From: Gammaproteobacteria bacterium | Lineage (GTDB): Bacteria; Pseudomonadota; Gammaproteobacteria; Pseudomonadales; Pseudohongiellaceae | Length of the DNA stretch: 64,000 bases | Direction: 5' to 3' | Assembly: GCA_012960305.1 (NCBI GenBank) | Contig: DUBM01000014.1 | Span: 372,001 to 436,000, forward strand | In this document: positions 28,632 to 37,514 of the stretch, piece after piece | Layout of the letters: the number at the start of each line of letters is the position of its first letter | Position numbering within the stretch: the stretch's first letter is position 1 | The notes under the pieces: model-generated | Seen by the model: only the letters and a program-made list of their open reading frames with translations | Database searches by the model: none | What the model was told of the DNA's origin: nothing | Position numbers and translations under genes: made by a program

Positions 28632-29735
28632 TCATTTTATTTGATTTACCAGATCAAGGGATTGCCCAAGATCAGGCAAATCAGGATTAATACTTATCAC
28701 CGAGAGCTCGCTAATACCGGAAACAATATTCTGGCCAGACTCAGAGTCAATCATGGCGTATCGTTGCAACCAGGCGAGGCTTTCTCTAAGGCTGCGTTGG
28801 TAAAGCTCCGTATCGCGCATTAGCAGTGCCAGCTGAGATTGCTCAAGGAAAAGGCGTAAATTCTGCTTAATTAGGGAATCCTGACCGGGAGCCAACATCA
28901 CTTCTGTAGTTTCTTCCCATTTCCGCCAGACAAAAACCGATTCGAGAAATTCCAGACTCTGTCCAATGAAGCCATCGGCATTCATATCAATTTCAACTGG
29001 TTGAGAATCGCTAGCACGGCGATTAGGAAAGTTCCCCCGCATTGAGCCAATTAGGTCAAGGGTATCTGCCTGGGCCGCTAAATTACCTAATCGGATAAAT
29101 ATTTCTTCTCGATCGACTTGCTCAATATTTTTGAGTCGCACCAAATCGGCAGCAATAGATTGTCGAGCAGCGAAGACGTTACTATTTTCGGAGCCGGACA
29201 ACGCTGTGTCAGCTTGCTCTAACAGCACGATAGCAGATGCCGGATCTGCTTCTAATTGAAGTTTTTGATTGGCCATGCGTAATAGATAACCAGCTTCTTG
29301 CATCTTCCAACTAAATTTAGGCTCACTTTCCGTGGTAACCGCTTCTATCTCTAAGTCTGCCAGTTGTTGGCGAAGTCGTTGGATTTCCGCGCCGAGTGAA
29401 TCTTCCAATTCTCGTAAAACAGAGTCATCTACCCTAACTGGTTCCGGCAATGCCAGTAGATTCTCTCGTAATTGAACCAATTGACCACTTTGTACAGAAA
29501 GAGATTGTGTTAACTGCTGATTTTCATCTGACAAGGTTGCGAGACGCGAAGTTAGAGATTGCTGTTGGTAGCCAAGAAATAAAACTCCACCCAGTAGTGG
29601 AACGAACAAGATTACAATAATTGCGACCCTACGGCGGGCATTTTTCTGTTTTCTGCTGGTTTGCGAGACAGGTTTTGCCGCATTACTCTTCGACAGTTCT
29701 TCAAGTATCTTTGGTGTTTCAGATTCTTCTGCCAC
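28632..29735 (-). CDS. hemX: HemX, membrane-anchored coiled-coil protein
   Basis: A 367-residue protein with a short polar N-terminus, one membrane helix (VAIIVILFVPLLGGVLFLGYQ, about 34-54), a coiled coil (LSDENQQLTQSLSVQSG) and a helical C-terminal domain. Although often labelled uroporphyrinogen III methyltransferase, no methyltransferase motif is present. The start is GTG with GAGGTAA upstream. It lies between hemD and hemY. Confidence 0.88.
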   Translation of the reverse strand: MAEESETPKILEELSKSNAAKPVSQTSRKQKNARRRVAIIVILFVPLLGGVLFLGYQQQSLTSRLATLSDENQQLTQSLSVQSGQLVQLRENLLALPEPVRVDDSVLRELEDSLGAEIQRLRQQLADLEIEAVTTESEPKFSWKMQEAGYLLRMANQKLQLEADPASAIVLLEQADTALSGSENSNVFAARQSIAADLVRLKNIEQVDREEIFIRLGNLAAQADTLDLIGSMRGNFPNRRASDSQPVEIDMNADGFIGQSLEFLESVFVWRKWEETTEVMLAPGQDSLIKQNLRLFLEQSQLALLMRDTELYQRSLRESLAWLQRYAMIDSESGQNIVSGISELSVISINPDLPDLGQSLDLVNQIK

Positions 29736-29771
29736 TTAATATTTACCTCGACCTCAGACAGTTCATAGTTA

Positions 29772-30566
29772 CTACTCAAGCATGTCGGCTAATGACTCAA
29801 GCGCTGCAATGAAGGATAACTCGCTCGCGCCATTAGCATTGATGACCCGCTGAAATCCGTTTTCTTTAGCTTGGTCTGCTATACGCTGCGAAGGTACCAA
29901 CAATGGTAACAGACTAAATTCTGCTTTGTTATCTCCGAGCTGTTGAACTATCAGATTGAGAGATTCTCCGCTAGTAATGCTAAGAACATTGATATTCTCT
30001 TGCCTAATCAATTCCCTTAATTCAGAAGCTCTATACTCAACCGCTGACCTCCTGTAGACCTCGAGATAGTCGACTGATGCGCCACGGCGAGTCAATGTGC
30101 TAGCGAGCAATTCTCTACCACCGATTCCACGAAAAATGCCGATCTTTTTACCTTTGACTTGCTTCTCATTAAGTTCATCTAGAGTCAACAAATCTTCGCT
30201 AGTCATGCCATTTTCTGAGTGTATCACTTGGCAATTAAATTCAGCCGTTACTAGTTCAGCAGTTGTCGGGCCAGCAGCAATGACTGCGATGCTGACAGGA
30301 AATTGTGGCCAATAGTTATGGATCCATTGCGCACCCTGCTGAACAGCATTGGTGCTAATGAAAATTAGAACATGGTAATTATCGAGTTGTTGGATCTGAT
30401 TTTTAAGAATTCGTATTTGTGTGGTTTCATTAATAGGATCAATCTGAATCAATGGAAAACTAAACGCGCTTCCACCTTGCACTTCTATGGCTTCAACTAA
30501 AGCCTTTTGTTGAGCTACAGGCCGAGTAACCAAAACATTGTAAGCAGAAAGTGATTGTGGAGTCAT
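29772..30566 (-). CDS. hemD: Uroporphyrinogen III synthase
   Basis: Converts hydroxymethylbilane to uroporphyrinogen III with inversion of ring D. HemD is poorly conserved; recognisable are NVLVTRPVAQQ at the start, LIFISTNAVQQGA, and VEVYRR followed by SITSGESLNLI. I chose the ATG at 30566, four bases after the hemC stop, giving 264 residues; the frame is open further upstream inside hemC but the extension is not homologous. Confidence 0.9.
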   Translation of the reverse strand: MTPQSLSAYNVLVTRPVAQQKALVEAIEVQGGSAFSFPLIQIDPINETTQIRILKNQIQQLDNYHVLIFISTNAVQQGAQWIHNYWPQFPVSIAVIAAGPTTAELVTAEFNCQVIHSENGMTSEDLLTLDELNEKQVKGKKIGIFRGIGGRELLASTLTRRGASVDYLEVYRRSAVEYRASELRELIRQENINVLSITSGESLNLIVQQLGDNKAEFSLLPLLVPSQRIADQAKENGFQRVINANGASELSFIAALESLADMLE

Positions 30567-30570
30567 TTGT

Positions 30571-31491
30571 CTAGTCAGTAAGCTCTGCAAGAATTTCTTT
30601 GGCGCCTTGTGATAACAAATCTTCTGCCACACTTAGTCCTATTTGTTCAGCTTGATGTGGATCACCTGTTAACTCACTACGAATAACATGAGTGCCCTCT
30701 AGATTCCCGACTAGTGCACGCAAATGAATCGCACCATTGACTAACTCCGCAAAGCTTGCGATGGGCACCTGACATCCACCTTGCAATCTCGAATTTACTG
30801 CTCTCTCCGCTAACACTCTGGTCGCAGTATCTTGGTGATGCAGACAATCAATTAGTTGCATGGTATCTATATCTTCTGTTCGGCATTCAATACCGACTGC
30901 TCCTTGTCCGCCTGCAGGCAAAGAATCGGTATACGCAATCCTCTGGTTAATTCGCTCAGCCAACTCAAGCCGTATTAATCCTGCAGCAGCCAATATAATT
31001 GCATCATACTCTCCACCATCCAGTTTGCTTAATCTTGTCCCTACATTGCCACGAAGATCAACAATAACTAAATCTGGCCGTAAGAGCTTGAGCTGACATT
31101 GTCGCCGAAAACTTGATGTTCCTACTTTCGAACCTTCAGGTAATTCGTTAAGAGATGCATAATTATTGGAAACGAAAGCATCGGCTGGATCTTCACGTTC
31201 ACAGATAACCATGATGCCAAGACCTGGCGGAAATTCCATGGGTACATCCTTCATGGAATGAACGGCAATATCTGCTTCTTCATTTAACAAAGCCTTCTCA
31301 AGTTCTTTCACGAAAAGACCTTTACCACCAACCTTTGCTAGCGGTGAATCAAGGCTTTGATCGCCCCGCGTAGTCATGGGCACTAAATCTACTTGAATGC
31401 CTGCATGCGCTTTCTCTAACTCGATTTTGACATAGTTAGCTTGCCAGAGGGCCAGAGGGCTTTTTCGTGTCGCTATTCTGATCGCTTTAAT
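30571..31491 (-). CDS. hemC: Hydroxymethylbilane synthase, apparent AUU start
   Basis: Polymerises four porphobilinogens; 306 residues. The cofactor-binding Cys240 lies in [10 protein letters not shown]. The homologous frame runs [18 protein letters not shown] at the N-terminus, which is the expected protein start, but no ATG, GTG or TTG precedes it: the upstream in-frame stop (TGA) is followed by GGA GAT ATC TCG ATT AAA. AGGAG lies eight bases before ATT (31491-31489), so ATT is the best start codon. The first conventional start, a GTG at 31383, would remove 36 essential residues including the conserved substrate-binding segment. Confidence 0.92.
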   Translation of the reverse strand: MKAIRIATRKSPLALWQANYVKIELEKAHAGIQVDLVPMTTRGDQSLDSPLAKVGGKGLFVKELEKALLNEEADIAVHSMKDVPMEFPPGLGIMVICEREDPADAFVSNNYASLNELPEGSKVGTSSFRRQCQLKLLRPDLVIVDLRGNVGTRLSKLDGGEYDAIILAAAGLIRLELAERINQRIAYTDSLPAGGQGAVGIECRTEDIDTMQLIDCLHHQDTATRVLAERAVNSRLQGGCQVPIASFAELVNGAIHLRALVGNLEGTHVIRSELTGDPHQAEQIGLSVAEDLLSQGAKEILAELTD

Positions 31492-31797
31492 CGAGATATC
31501 TCCTCATAGAGCTGCCTTCGCATAAGAGTTAGTTCGTCTATGTAACTTCATCTGAAGATGATCGATCACATCCTAAGAAGCTTAATCACATGAAATTCAA
31601 TAACTGGAGCCATTTTACGGCAAATGGGGCCCTTTGTCCGATACCCGCTGCTCCCGTAATAGTTAGAGTAAGGGCCTCCAGCAGCTACTTGAGCTGATTA
31701 TGGAGTTATAAAGCTTTGGCCTATCCTGTTATAATCGCTGCCCAAAATGGCCATGGACTGCACAACCGCGCTAGTCCCATGCTTAAATGGCAATGAT
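31492..31797. other. Divergent hemC-argH intergenic region
   Basis: About 300 bases between divergent genes. It holds the argH promoter near its right end, a palindrome TGATCGATCA at 31559-31568, and GGCCCTT/AAGGGCC halves (31628-31634 and 31670-31676) that could pair. No convincing hemC promoter was found by eye. Confidence 0.4.
31727..31735 (+). promoter_or_regulatory. Extended -10 promoter of argH
   Basis: TGTTATAAT matches the extended -10 consensus TGnTATAAT exactly. No good -35 hexamer lies at the proper distance, as is common for extended -10 promoters. Transcription would begin near 31742, leaving a leader of some 55 bases before the preferred argH start. Confidence 0.6.
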
Positions 31798-33204
31798 ATG
31801 AGCGACGAGAAAGATAAAAGACAAACAGCAAAGCCCTGGGGCGGGAGGTTTAGTGAAACTACGGATGCATTCGTGGAGCACTTCACCGCGTCTGTCGATT
31901 TTGATCAAAAACTCTACCAAGAAGATATTGATGGCTCACTTGCTCATGCAAAAATGCTTAACAAAGTAGGCATCCTCACTACCGAGGAGCTGGACCAGAT
32001 TGTGACTGGATTGGAAAGTATTCGACAGTCAATAAGTTCTGGAAATTTTAATTGGTCTGTTGAGCTGGAAGATGTGCACATGAACATCGAGGCTGCACTT
32101 ACAGATCTTATTGGAGACGTGGGTAAAAAACTGCATACTGGTCGATCTAGAAACGATCAAGTAGCAACCGACATTCGACTCTACGTGCGCAGTGAAATTG
32201 ATAGTGTAGCTAAACTAATTAGCAAACTGCAAAACGAATTGATAAATTTAGCTGATCAAGAAGCCAATACCATTATGCCTGGCTTCACTCATTTGCAAAT
32301 TGCACAACCGGTCACTTTCGGCCATCACCTGATGGCCTGGAACGACATGTTGGAAAGAGACTACTCTCGATTACTCGATTGCCGTAAGAGACTGAACCTG
32401 TCTCCGCTCGGCGCAGCCGCCCTTTCCGGTACTAGCTATCCTATTGACCGTGAATTCACAGCCAATTTGTTAGGATTTGACGGGCCGACAGCAAACTCTC
32501 TCGATTCAGTTAGTGATAGAGATTTCGCAATTGAACTAGCTGCCTGCGCCAGTATCTTAATGACACACCTATCCAGATTCTCTGAAGAATTAGTGTTATG
32601 GACTTCAGTACAATTTAATTTTATTGAACTGCCTGACAGATTCTGTACTGGCTCTTCAATAATGCCACAGAAGAAAAATCCTGATGTGCCAGAATTAGTA
32701 CGAGGAAAGACTGGCCGAGTCTACGGCCATCTAATTTCTTTACTTAGTTTAATGAAGTCTCAACCGCTGGCATACAATAAAGATAATCAAGAAGACAAGG
32801 AACCGCTATTCGACCTCTTTAAAACTGTAAAAGATTGTTTACTTGCTTACAGTGAAATGGTGCCATCAATTGCCAGCAATAAGTCAGTTATGCGCGCTGC
32901 TGCTAGTCAGGGCTATGCGACTGCTACTGATCTTGCTGACTATTTGGTTAACAAGGGTCTAGCATTTCGAGATGCCCATGAAGTGGTAGGCAAATCCGTT
33001 GGCTTTGCAATCGAGCGGGCTAAGGATTTGTCTGAATTGAGTCTAGACCAACTCAAATCTTTCTCAGAATTGATAGAAGATGATGTCTTTGAGGTACTAA
33101 CTCTTGAAGGCTCTGTAAACTCACGAAATCATATTGGCGGAACTGCACCCGCCCAGATTAAACGAGCTGTAGCCGCCGCAAGAGAAAAACTCGCAATTCG
33201 CTAG
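31798..33204 (+). CDS. argH: Argininosuccinate lyase
   Basis: Last step of arginine synthesis, splitting argininosuccinate to arginine and fumarate. From the ATG at 31798 the product has 468 residues, near the family norm, and reaches WGGRFSE at residue 14; the frame is open upstream to 31747 but that extension is not family-like. Signature [16 protein letters not shown] carries the catalytic Ser, and [13 protein letters not shown] is intact. argE and argA of the same pathway lie at 60294-62782. Confidence 0.96.
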   Translation: MSDEKDKRQTAKPWGGRFSETTDAFVEHFTASVDFDQKLYQEDIDGSLAHAKMLNKVGILTTEELDQIVTGLESIRQSISSGNFNWSVELEDVHMNIEAALTDLIGDVGKKLHTGRSRNDQVATDIRLYVRSEIDSVAKLISKLQNELINLADQEANTIMPGFTHLQIAQPVTFGHHLMAWNDMLERDYSRLLDCRKRLNLSPLGAAALSGTSYPIDREFTANLLGFDGPTANSLDSVSDRDFAIELAACASILMTHLSRFSEELVLWTSVQFNFIELPDRFCTGSSIMPQKKNPDVPELVRGKTGRVYGHLISLLSLMKSQPLAYNKDNQEDKEPLFDLFKTVKDCLLAYSEMVPSIASNKSVMRAAASQGYATATDLADYLVNKGLAFRDAHEVVGKSVGFAIERAKDLSELSLDQLKSFSELIEDDVFEVLTLEGSVNSRNHIGGTAPAQIKRAVAAAREKLAIR

Positions 33205-33258
33205 ACCGCTCATCATTTATGGACGAAATTGCCAGAACTAACTATCGCGAGCGGAACT

Positions 33259-33456
33259 ATGGCGACTAAATACGGCATCATCGGTAAAACCTATATCTCT
33301 ATCAGAGCAGTGGGCCTTCGGATTAAGGAAAAGCTGCTGGATCTGCCGGGCCTTCCAGAAAACCCCTCGATCGTTGATATTGAGGCAGACTCAGGAAAGT
33401 GCGGTTACGACCAGGCAGAACAAAAATTCATGATTATTGCGCTAAATCTGGGCTAG
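33259..33456 (+). CDS. Small hypothetical protein (doubtful)
   Basis: A 65-codon frame from ATG 33259 (open from a TTG at 33229) just after argH, ending 15 bases inside the convergent ABC-F gene. The sequence MATKYGIIGKTYIS, then LRIKEKLLDLPGLP, has ordinary composition and fairly rich GC at third positions, but I recognise no family and see no strong ribosome binding site. It could be a chance frame. Confidence 0.25.
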   Translation: MATKYGIIGKTYISIRAVGLRIKEKLLDLPGLPENPSIVDIEADSGKCGYDQAEQKFMIIALNLG

Positions 33457-35352
33457 CTGCTCGTGTGTTTCCAACCATTTTTCTTCAGCTTCACTTAATT
33501 CAACTTTAAGCTGCCTTTGTTTTTGTAAAAGCTCTGTTAGCAACATCTTGTTTCCTTCGTCATAAATAGTTTCTTCCGCTAACTTAATTTCGATCTTATC
33601 GAGCGCTTGCTGATTGCGATCAATGGTAGATTCGAGACTACGTTCCATTTTTTTCAAAGGTGCTAGTTTTTCTCTCTTCGCTGCTGCTAATTGCCGCTGT
33701 TCTTTTTTATCTAATTTGGGTTTGGTAACCCCTACTGGCTCTTCAAATCCGCTAGAGCTTTTAGCAGCGAGCTTAGCTTGTTGATTTAACCATTTCTCGT
33801 AGTCGTGAAGGTCGCCTTTGAACTCTGAAAATACTCCAAGATGAATTGAATAAAATTCATCGACAGTATTTGCTAACAAATGCCTATCGTGTGAAACCAC
33901 AATAAGAGCACCTTCATAGGCCTGCAATGCCACCGTTAAAGCATGAACCATCTCCAGGTCAAGGTGGTTTGTAGGCTCATCTAATAAGAGTAGGTTGGGT
34001 TTTTGCCAAACGATCTTCGCCAGAGCTAAGCGGGCTTTTTCACCACCAGAAAATATTTCTATCCGCTCTTCGACCCGACTTCCCTGGAAAGCAAAGCCAC
34101 CTAGAAAATTTCTAGTTTCCTGTCCTGTTTCTGGCACACCACTTTCTAATGCTAATTTCTGAAACATTTTCATGGGTGTAGTTGTTTGATCCAGCTCATC
34201 AACTTGATGTTGTGCGTAGTAACCCACGCGTAATTTGTTCGCCTCAAGAATCTCACCAACAAGTGGTTTCATCTGTTTGGAGAGAACTTTAAGCAATGTC
34301 GATTTTCCGCTACCGTTATAACCTAATAAGCCAATTCTGGTATCACCCCTCACAGTAAGATTTATTGCGTCTACTAATGGTGTGTCAAAACCAATTGTTA
34401 ATGACTCAACTTGCATTGGAAAAGGAGGTAAAGATTTTAATTCGGGAAAGCGAAACCGAAAAGGAGAATCAACATGAGCTGGTGCGATCTCCTGCATTCT
34501 GTTCAATTCTTTAAGACGACTCTGCGCTTGCTTAGCTTTTGATGCTTTGTATCGGAATCGGCGTACGAAATCTTCAACATCTGCGCGACGACGCTGTTGT
34601 TTTTCATACATTGCTTGCTGCAGCGCCATTTTCTCACCACGTAACCTTTCATAGTCGCTATAGTTGCCAGTATAAGCATTTAGGTTTCTACCCTCAAAAC
34701 TAAGAACGTGATCAATCACAGAATCTAAAAATGTCCTATCGTGAGAAATTAGTAGGATGGTACCTTGATAACGATGCAACCATTGTTCAAGCCAAACTGT
34801 GGCTTCAAGATCGAGGTGATTGGTAGGCTCATCGAGCATCAACAAATCAGATGGGCACATTAACGCTGCGGCCAAATTTAACCTAACCCGCCAACCTCCG
34901 GAAAAACTACCGACCAAGTTATCGAACTGGCTAGTATGGAAGCCTAGCCCCGAGAGCAGCTGCTCGGCTTGATTCTTGATGTCGTAGCCATGGATATTCT
35001 CCATGTTGCTGTGTAGGCTAGCTAGGCGATTATCATCACCGCTAGTCTCAGCTAATGCCATATCCTCTTCAATCGATCGATATACCTTATGGGCATCTAT
35101 TACAAAGTCCACCGCAGTTCGCTGGCTACTGGGGGTTTCTTGAGCCATGGTTGAGCAACGGATACTGTTCGACATTGATATTTCTCCCTTTTCGAGAGAA
35201 ATTTCTCCTGCCAGCGCTTTGAACAGACTAGTCTTGCCGCTGCCATTCCTTCCAATAATGCCGGTGCGATGGCCTTTATGAAGGACCAAACTGACATCAT
35301 CCAGAAGCGTTAAGGTGCCACGCATCAACTGAATATTATTGAGTGAAATCAT
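33442..35352 (-). CDS. yheS: ABC-F ATPase, YheS-like
   Basis: A soluble tandem ABC protein of the ABC-F family that acts on ribosomes rather than membranes; 636 residues (E. coli YheS 637). Domain 1 has Walker A GRNGSGKT and signature FSGGWR; domain 2 has GYNGSGKS and FSGGEKAR; both carry LLLDEPTNHLDLE. The inter-domain linker is present and the C-terminus is a charged coiled coil (about 540-636). Length and C-terminal arrangement favour YheS over Uup or EttA. Confidence 0.88.
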   Translation of the reverse strand: MISLNNIQLMRGTLTLLDDVSLVLHKGHRTGIIGRNGSGKTSLFKALAGEISLEKGEISMSNSIRCSTMAQETPSSQRTAVDFVIDAHKVYRSIEEDMALAETSGDDNRLASLHSNMENIHGYDIKNQAEQLLSGLGFHTSQFDNLVGSFSGGWRVRLNLAAALMCPSDLLMLDEPTNHLDLEATVWLEQWLHRYQGTILLISHDRTFLDSVIDHVLSFEGRNLNAYTGNYSDYERLRGEKMALQQAMYEKQQRRRADVEDFVRRFRYKASKAKQAQSRLKELNRMQEIAPAHVDSPFRFRFPELKSLPPFPMQVESLTIGFDTPLVDAINLTVRGDTRIGLLGYNGSGKSTLLKVLSKQMKPLVGEILEANKLRVGYYAQHQVDELDQTTTPMKMFQKLALESGVPETGQETRNFLGGFAFQGSRVEERIEIFSGGEKARLALAKIVWQKPNLLLLDEPTNHLDLEMVHALTVALQAYEGALIVVSHDRHLLANTVDEFYSIHLGVFSEFKGDLHDYEKWLNQQAKLAAKSSSGFEEPVGVTKPKLDKKEQRQLAAAKREKLAPLKKMERSLESTIDRNQQALDKIEIKLAEETIYDEGNKMLLTELLQKQRQLKVELSEAEEKWLETHEQLAQI

Positions 35353-35483
35353 TAGGGTAAAAAAAAATTCTGGCTTAAATAAGGCGGCACATCATACTAC
35401 ATAATTGATTTAAGCAGTTCGAATTCGTACTATGTTCGGCCGTAAAAGGTATTTTCTTCGTCCGAGTATTAGGGATCTTTACC

Positions 35484-36182
35484 ATGAAACAAATTCTGAT
35501 TATCGATGACGACGAAAAACTGGGACAGCTTCTAACTCAGTTTCTCGAACGTTATGACATGAAAGTACACGTCGCGAAGGCTCCATCTAAAGGTTTTGAG
35601 CTACTAAAAAAAATTAGGCCTGACCTGCTAATTCTAGATGTCATGCTTCCAGAGAAAGATGGATTTGAAGTTTGCCGAGAGATTAGAGCTAAGTCTTCTC
35701 TCTATGGGATTCTGCCTATTCTCATGTTAACTGCCCACGCTGAAGTCACAGATCGTATTGTTGGCCTGGAATTAGGTGCCGATGATTATCTTCCCAAACC
35801 CTTTGAGCCCCGTGAGCTAGTTGCCCGAATTCACAACATCCTACGTCGCAGCAGTGGTGACAATAATGCGCGAGATATTAAACCAATTAATGGTTTCGAA
35901 GTTGAGGTATCTCGTCGAGAAGTGAAGTTGGATGGTGATGTTCTTGATCTCACCACTATGGAATATGAATTGCTAATTCTTTTTATGCAATTTCCCAATA
36001 AAACGTTCACCCGCGACGAGCTTATGAATCGATTGCGTGGCATCGATGCCGAATTATTCTCAAGAGCCGTTGATACATTAATAAGCCGCTTGAGACATAA
36101 GTTGAAAGACACGTCTAAAACTCCACGGTTTATTAAGACAGTGTGGGGTCGTGGCTATACTTTCGTCGGCGAGCAATTATGA
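35484..36182 (+). CDS. OmpR-family response regulator
   Basis: A 232-residue two-component regulator: receiver domain with acidic Asp9-Asp10, phospho-acceptor Asp52 in LILDVMLPEKDG and Lys105 in DYLPKPFEP, then a winged-helix DNA-binding domain (LTTMEYELLILF, VDTLISRLRHKL, WGRGYTFVG). Its stop overlaps the sensor kinase start (ATGA). It resembles the RstA/CpxR branch; the signal is not evident from context. Confidence 0.92.
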   Translation: MKQILIIDDDEKLGQLLTQFLERYDMKVHVAKAPSKGFELLKKIRPDLLILDVMLPEKDGFEVCREIRAKSSLYGILPILMLTAHAEVTDRIVGLELGADDYLPKPFEPRELVARIHNILRRSSGDNNARDIKPINGFEVEVSRREVKLDGDVLDLTTMEYELLILFMQFPNKTFTRDELMNRLRGIDAELFSRAVDTLISRLRHKLKDTSKTPRFIKTVWGRGYTFVGEQL

Positions 36183-37513
36183 ATCCTATTTTTGAACAGG
36201 TTAAAAGATCCCTTTTCCTTCGACTGCTACTGATTTTTAGTATCACGGTAATTCTGTTCTTCGTCATAATTTCTGTTTCTTTGCAGAACCTAAATCGAAA
36301 CTCTACAGATATCGAGACCATTCCAGACTATTTTACTCGCAACATTGAATCAATTATCGAGGATATTGGCATCCCACCGAATTTATCTAATGCAATGCGC
36401 CTTGCTGGAGAGTTAGATTGGAGTATCAATATAAGAAATCCAATCATGCGTTGGAGTTCGGATAATGATAACCGCCTGAATGTAGATAACTCCGTCTTCA
36501 AAGAAATTCTTACTAGCAATGCTGAGGTTCGCTCTATTCAGAGTGAGGATATTATTCGAGTACAGCAAGGTGGTTATGACTTCTATATGTATCAGCGCTT
36601 AAATACCTTAAACACTTTCAGTACGTTTGTTCTCTATATTGGCCTGACACTGGCGACACTCGTATTGCTCCTGAATTACTTCATGGTAAATAACTTGCTT
36701 AAGCCAGTGCGCTTATTAAAAAACGGCGCTGAGCGAATTCGCCAGGGTGACTTGAGTTTTCGAGTAAAGAGTAATCGTCAAGACGAACTGGGTGAACTGA
36801 CTGACAGCATTAATCATATGGCAGATTCTCTACAATCGATGCTCGAGGCAAAACGACAACTACTATTAGCTATCAGCCACGAATTGAGAACTCCAATTAC
36901 CAAGGCAAAGCTACGCTTGGAATTTATGCCTGAAAGTGAAGAGAAAAAATATTTGCGAGAAGACATTGATGAGATTGAGCTTCTAATTTCTGACCTCATC
37001 GAGGCCGAGCGACTGAATAACGAACATACTGCTCTGGCTTCAGAAACAGTTTACTTTGGCGAATTCGTTAAATCTGTAACACTTCAATTTGAATACTATA
37101 AAGGCGGTCTCGAGATTGAATTGGCAGACCCTGATCAAGAGGTCGAGTTTGATAAGTTAAGAATCAGATTGTTGATTACCAATCTGCTAAACAATGCGAT
37201 TAGACATGGAGAAGAAAATCCAATTCGTGTTGTCTCCTCATTTCTAGATGATCAAGCTGTACTGGAAGTAATCGATCAGGGTGAGGGGATAGCCGAAGAG
37301 CATCTTGCTCAGATCAGTGAACCATTCTATCGCACCGATAGTTCTCGGCAACGAAACACTGGCGGCTTCGGCCTTGGGCTTTATTTGTGTAGACTGATTG
37401 CCGAAGCCCACGGCGGCAAATTAGTAATATCTAGCAGAATTGGCGTAGGGACTCGCTTAGTTGTGAATCTTCCTCTCCATCTTCCACAAGCAAATGCTGA
37501 CCAAGGTCATTAG
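36179..37513 (+). CDS. Sensor histidine kinase, HAMP type
   Basis: Partner of the preceding regulator, 444 residues from the overlapping ATG. Membrane helices at about 13-33 and 148-168 flank a periplasmic sensor of some 115 residues; then HAMP (NNLLKPVRLLKNGAERI), the dimerisation box with His234 in AISHELRTPITKAK, and the ATP domain with N box LLNNAIRHG, G1 VIDQGEGI, and G2 GFGLGLYLC. It ends one base before the convergent GldG-like gene. The stimulus is unknown. Confidence 0.92.
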   Translation: MNPIFEQVKRSLFLRLLLIFSITVILFFVIISVSLQNLNRNSTDIETIPDYFTRNIESIIEDIGIPPNLSNAMRLAGELDWSINIRNPIMRWSSDNDNRLNVDNSVFKEILTSNAEVRSIQSEDIIRVQQGGYDFYMYQRLNTLNTFSTFVLYIGLTLATLVLLLNYFMVNNLLKPVRLLKNGAERIRQGDLSFRVKSNRQDELGELTDSINHMADSLQSMLEAKRQLLLAISHELRTPITKAKLRLEFMPESEEKKYLREDIDEIELLISDLIEAERLNNEHTALASETVYFGEFVKSVTLQFEYYKGGLEIELADPDQEVEFDKLRIRLLITNLLNNAIRHGEENPIRVVSSFLDDQAVLEVIDQGEGIAEEHLAQISEPFYRTDSSRQRNTGGFGLGLYLCRLIAEAHGGKLVISSRIGVGTRLVVNLPLHLPQANADQGH

Positions 37514-37514
37514 C

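Noticed and set aside
31628..31676. GGCCCTT/AAGGGCC inverted repeat upstream of argH
   Set aside because: The halves are 35 bases apart and lie upstream of the likely argH start of transcription, so neither a terminator nor an attenuator is supported.
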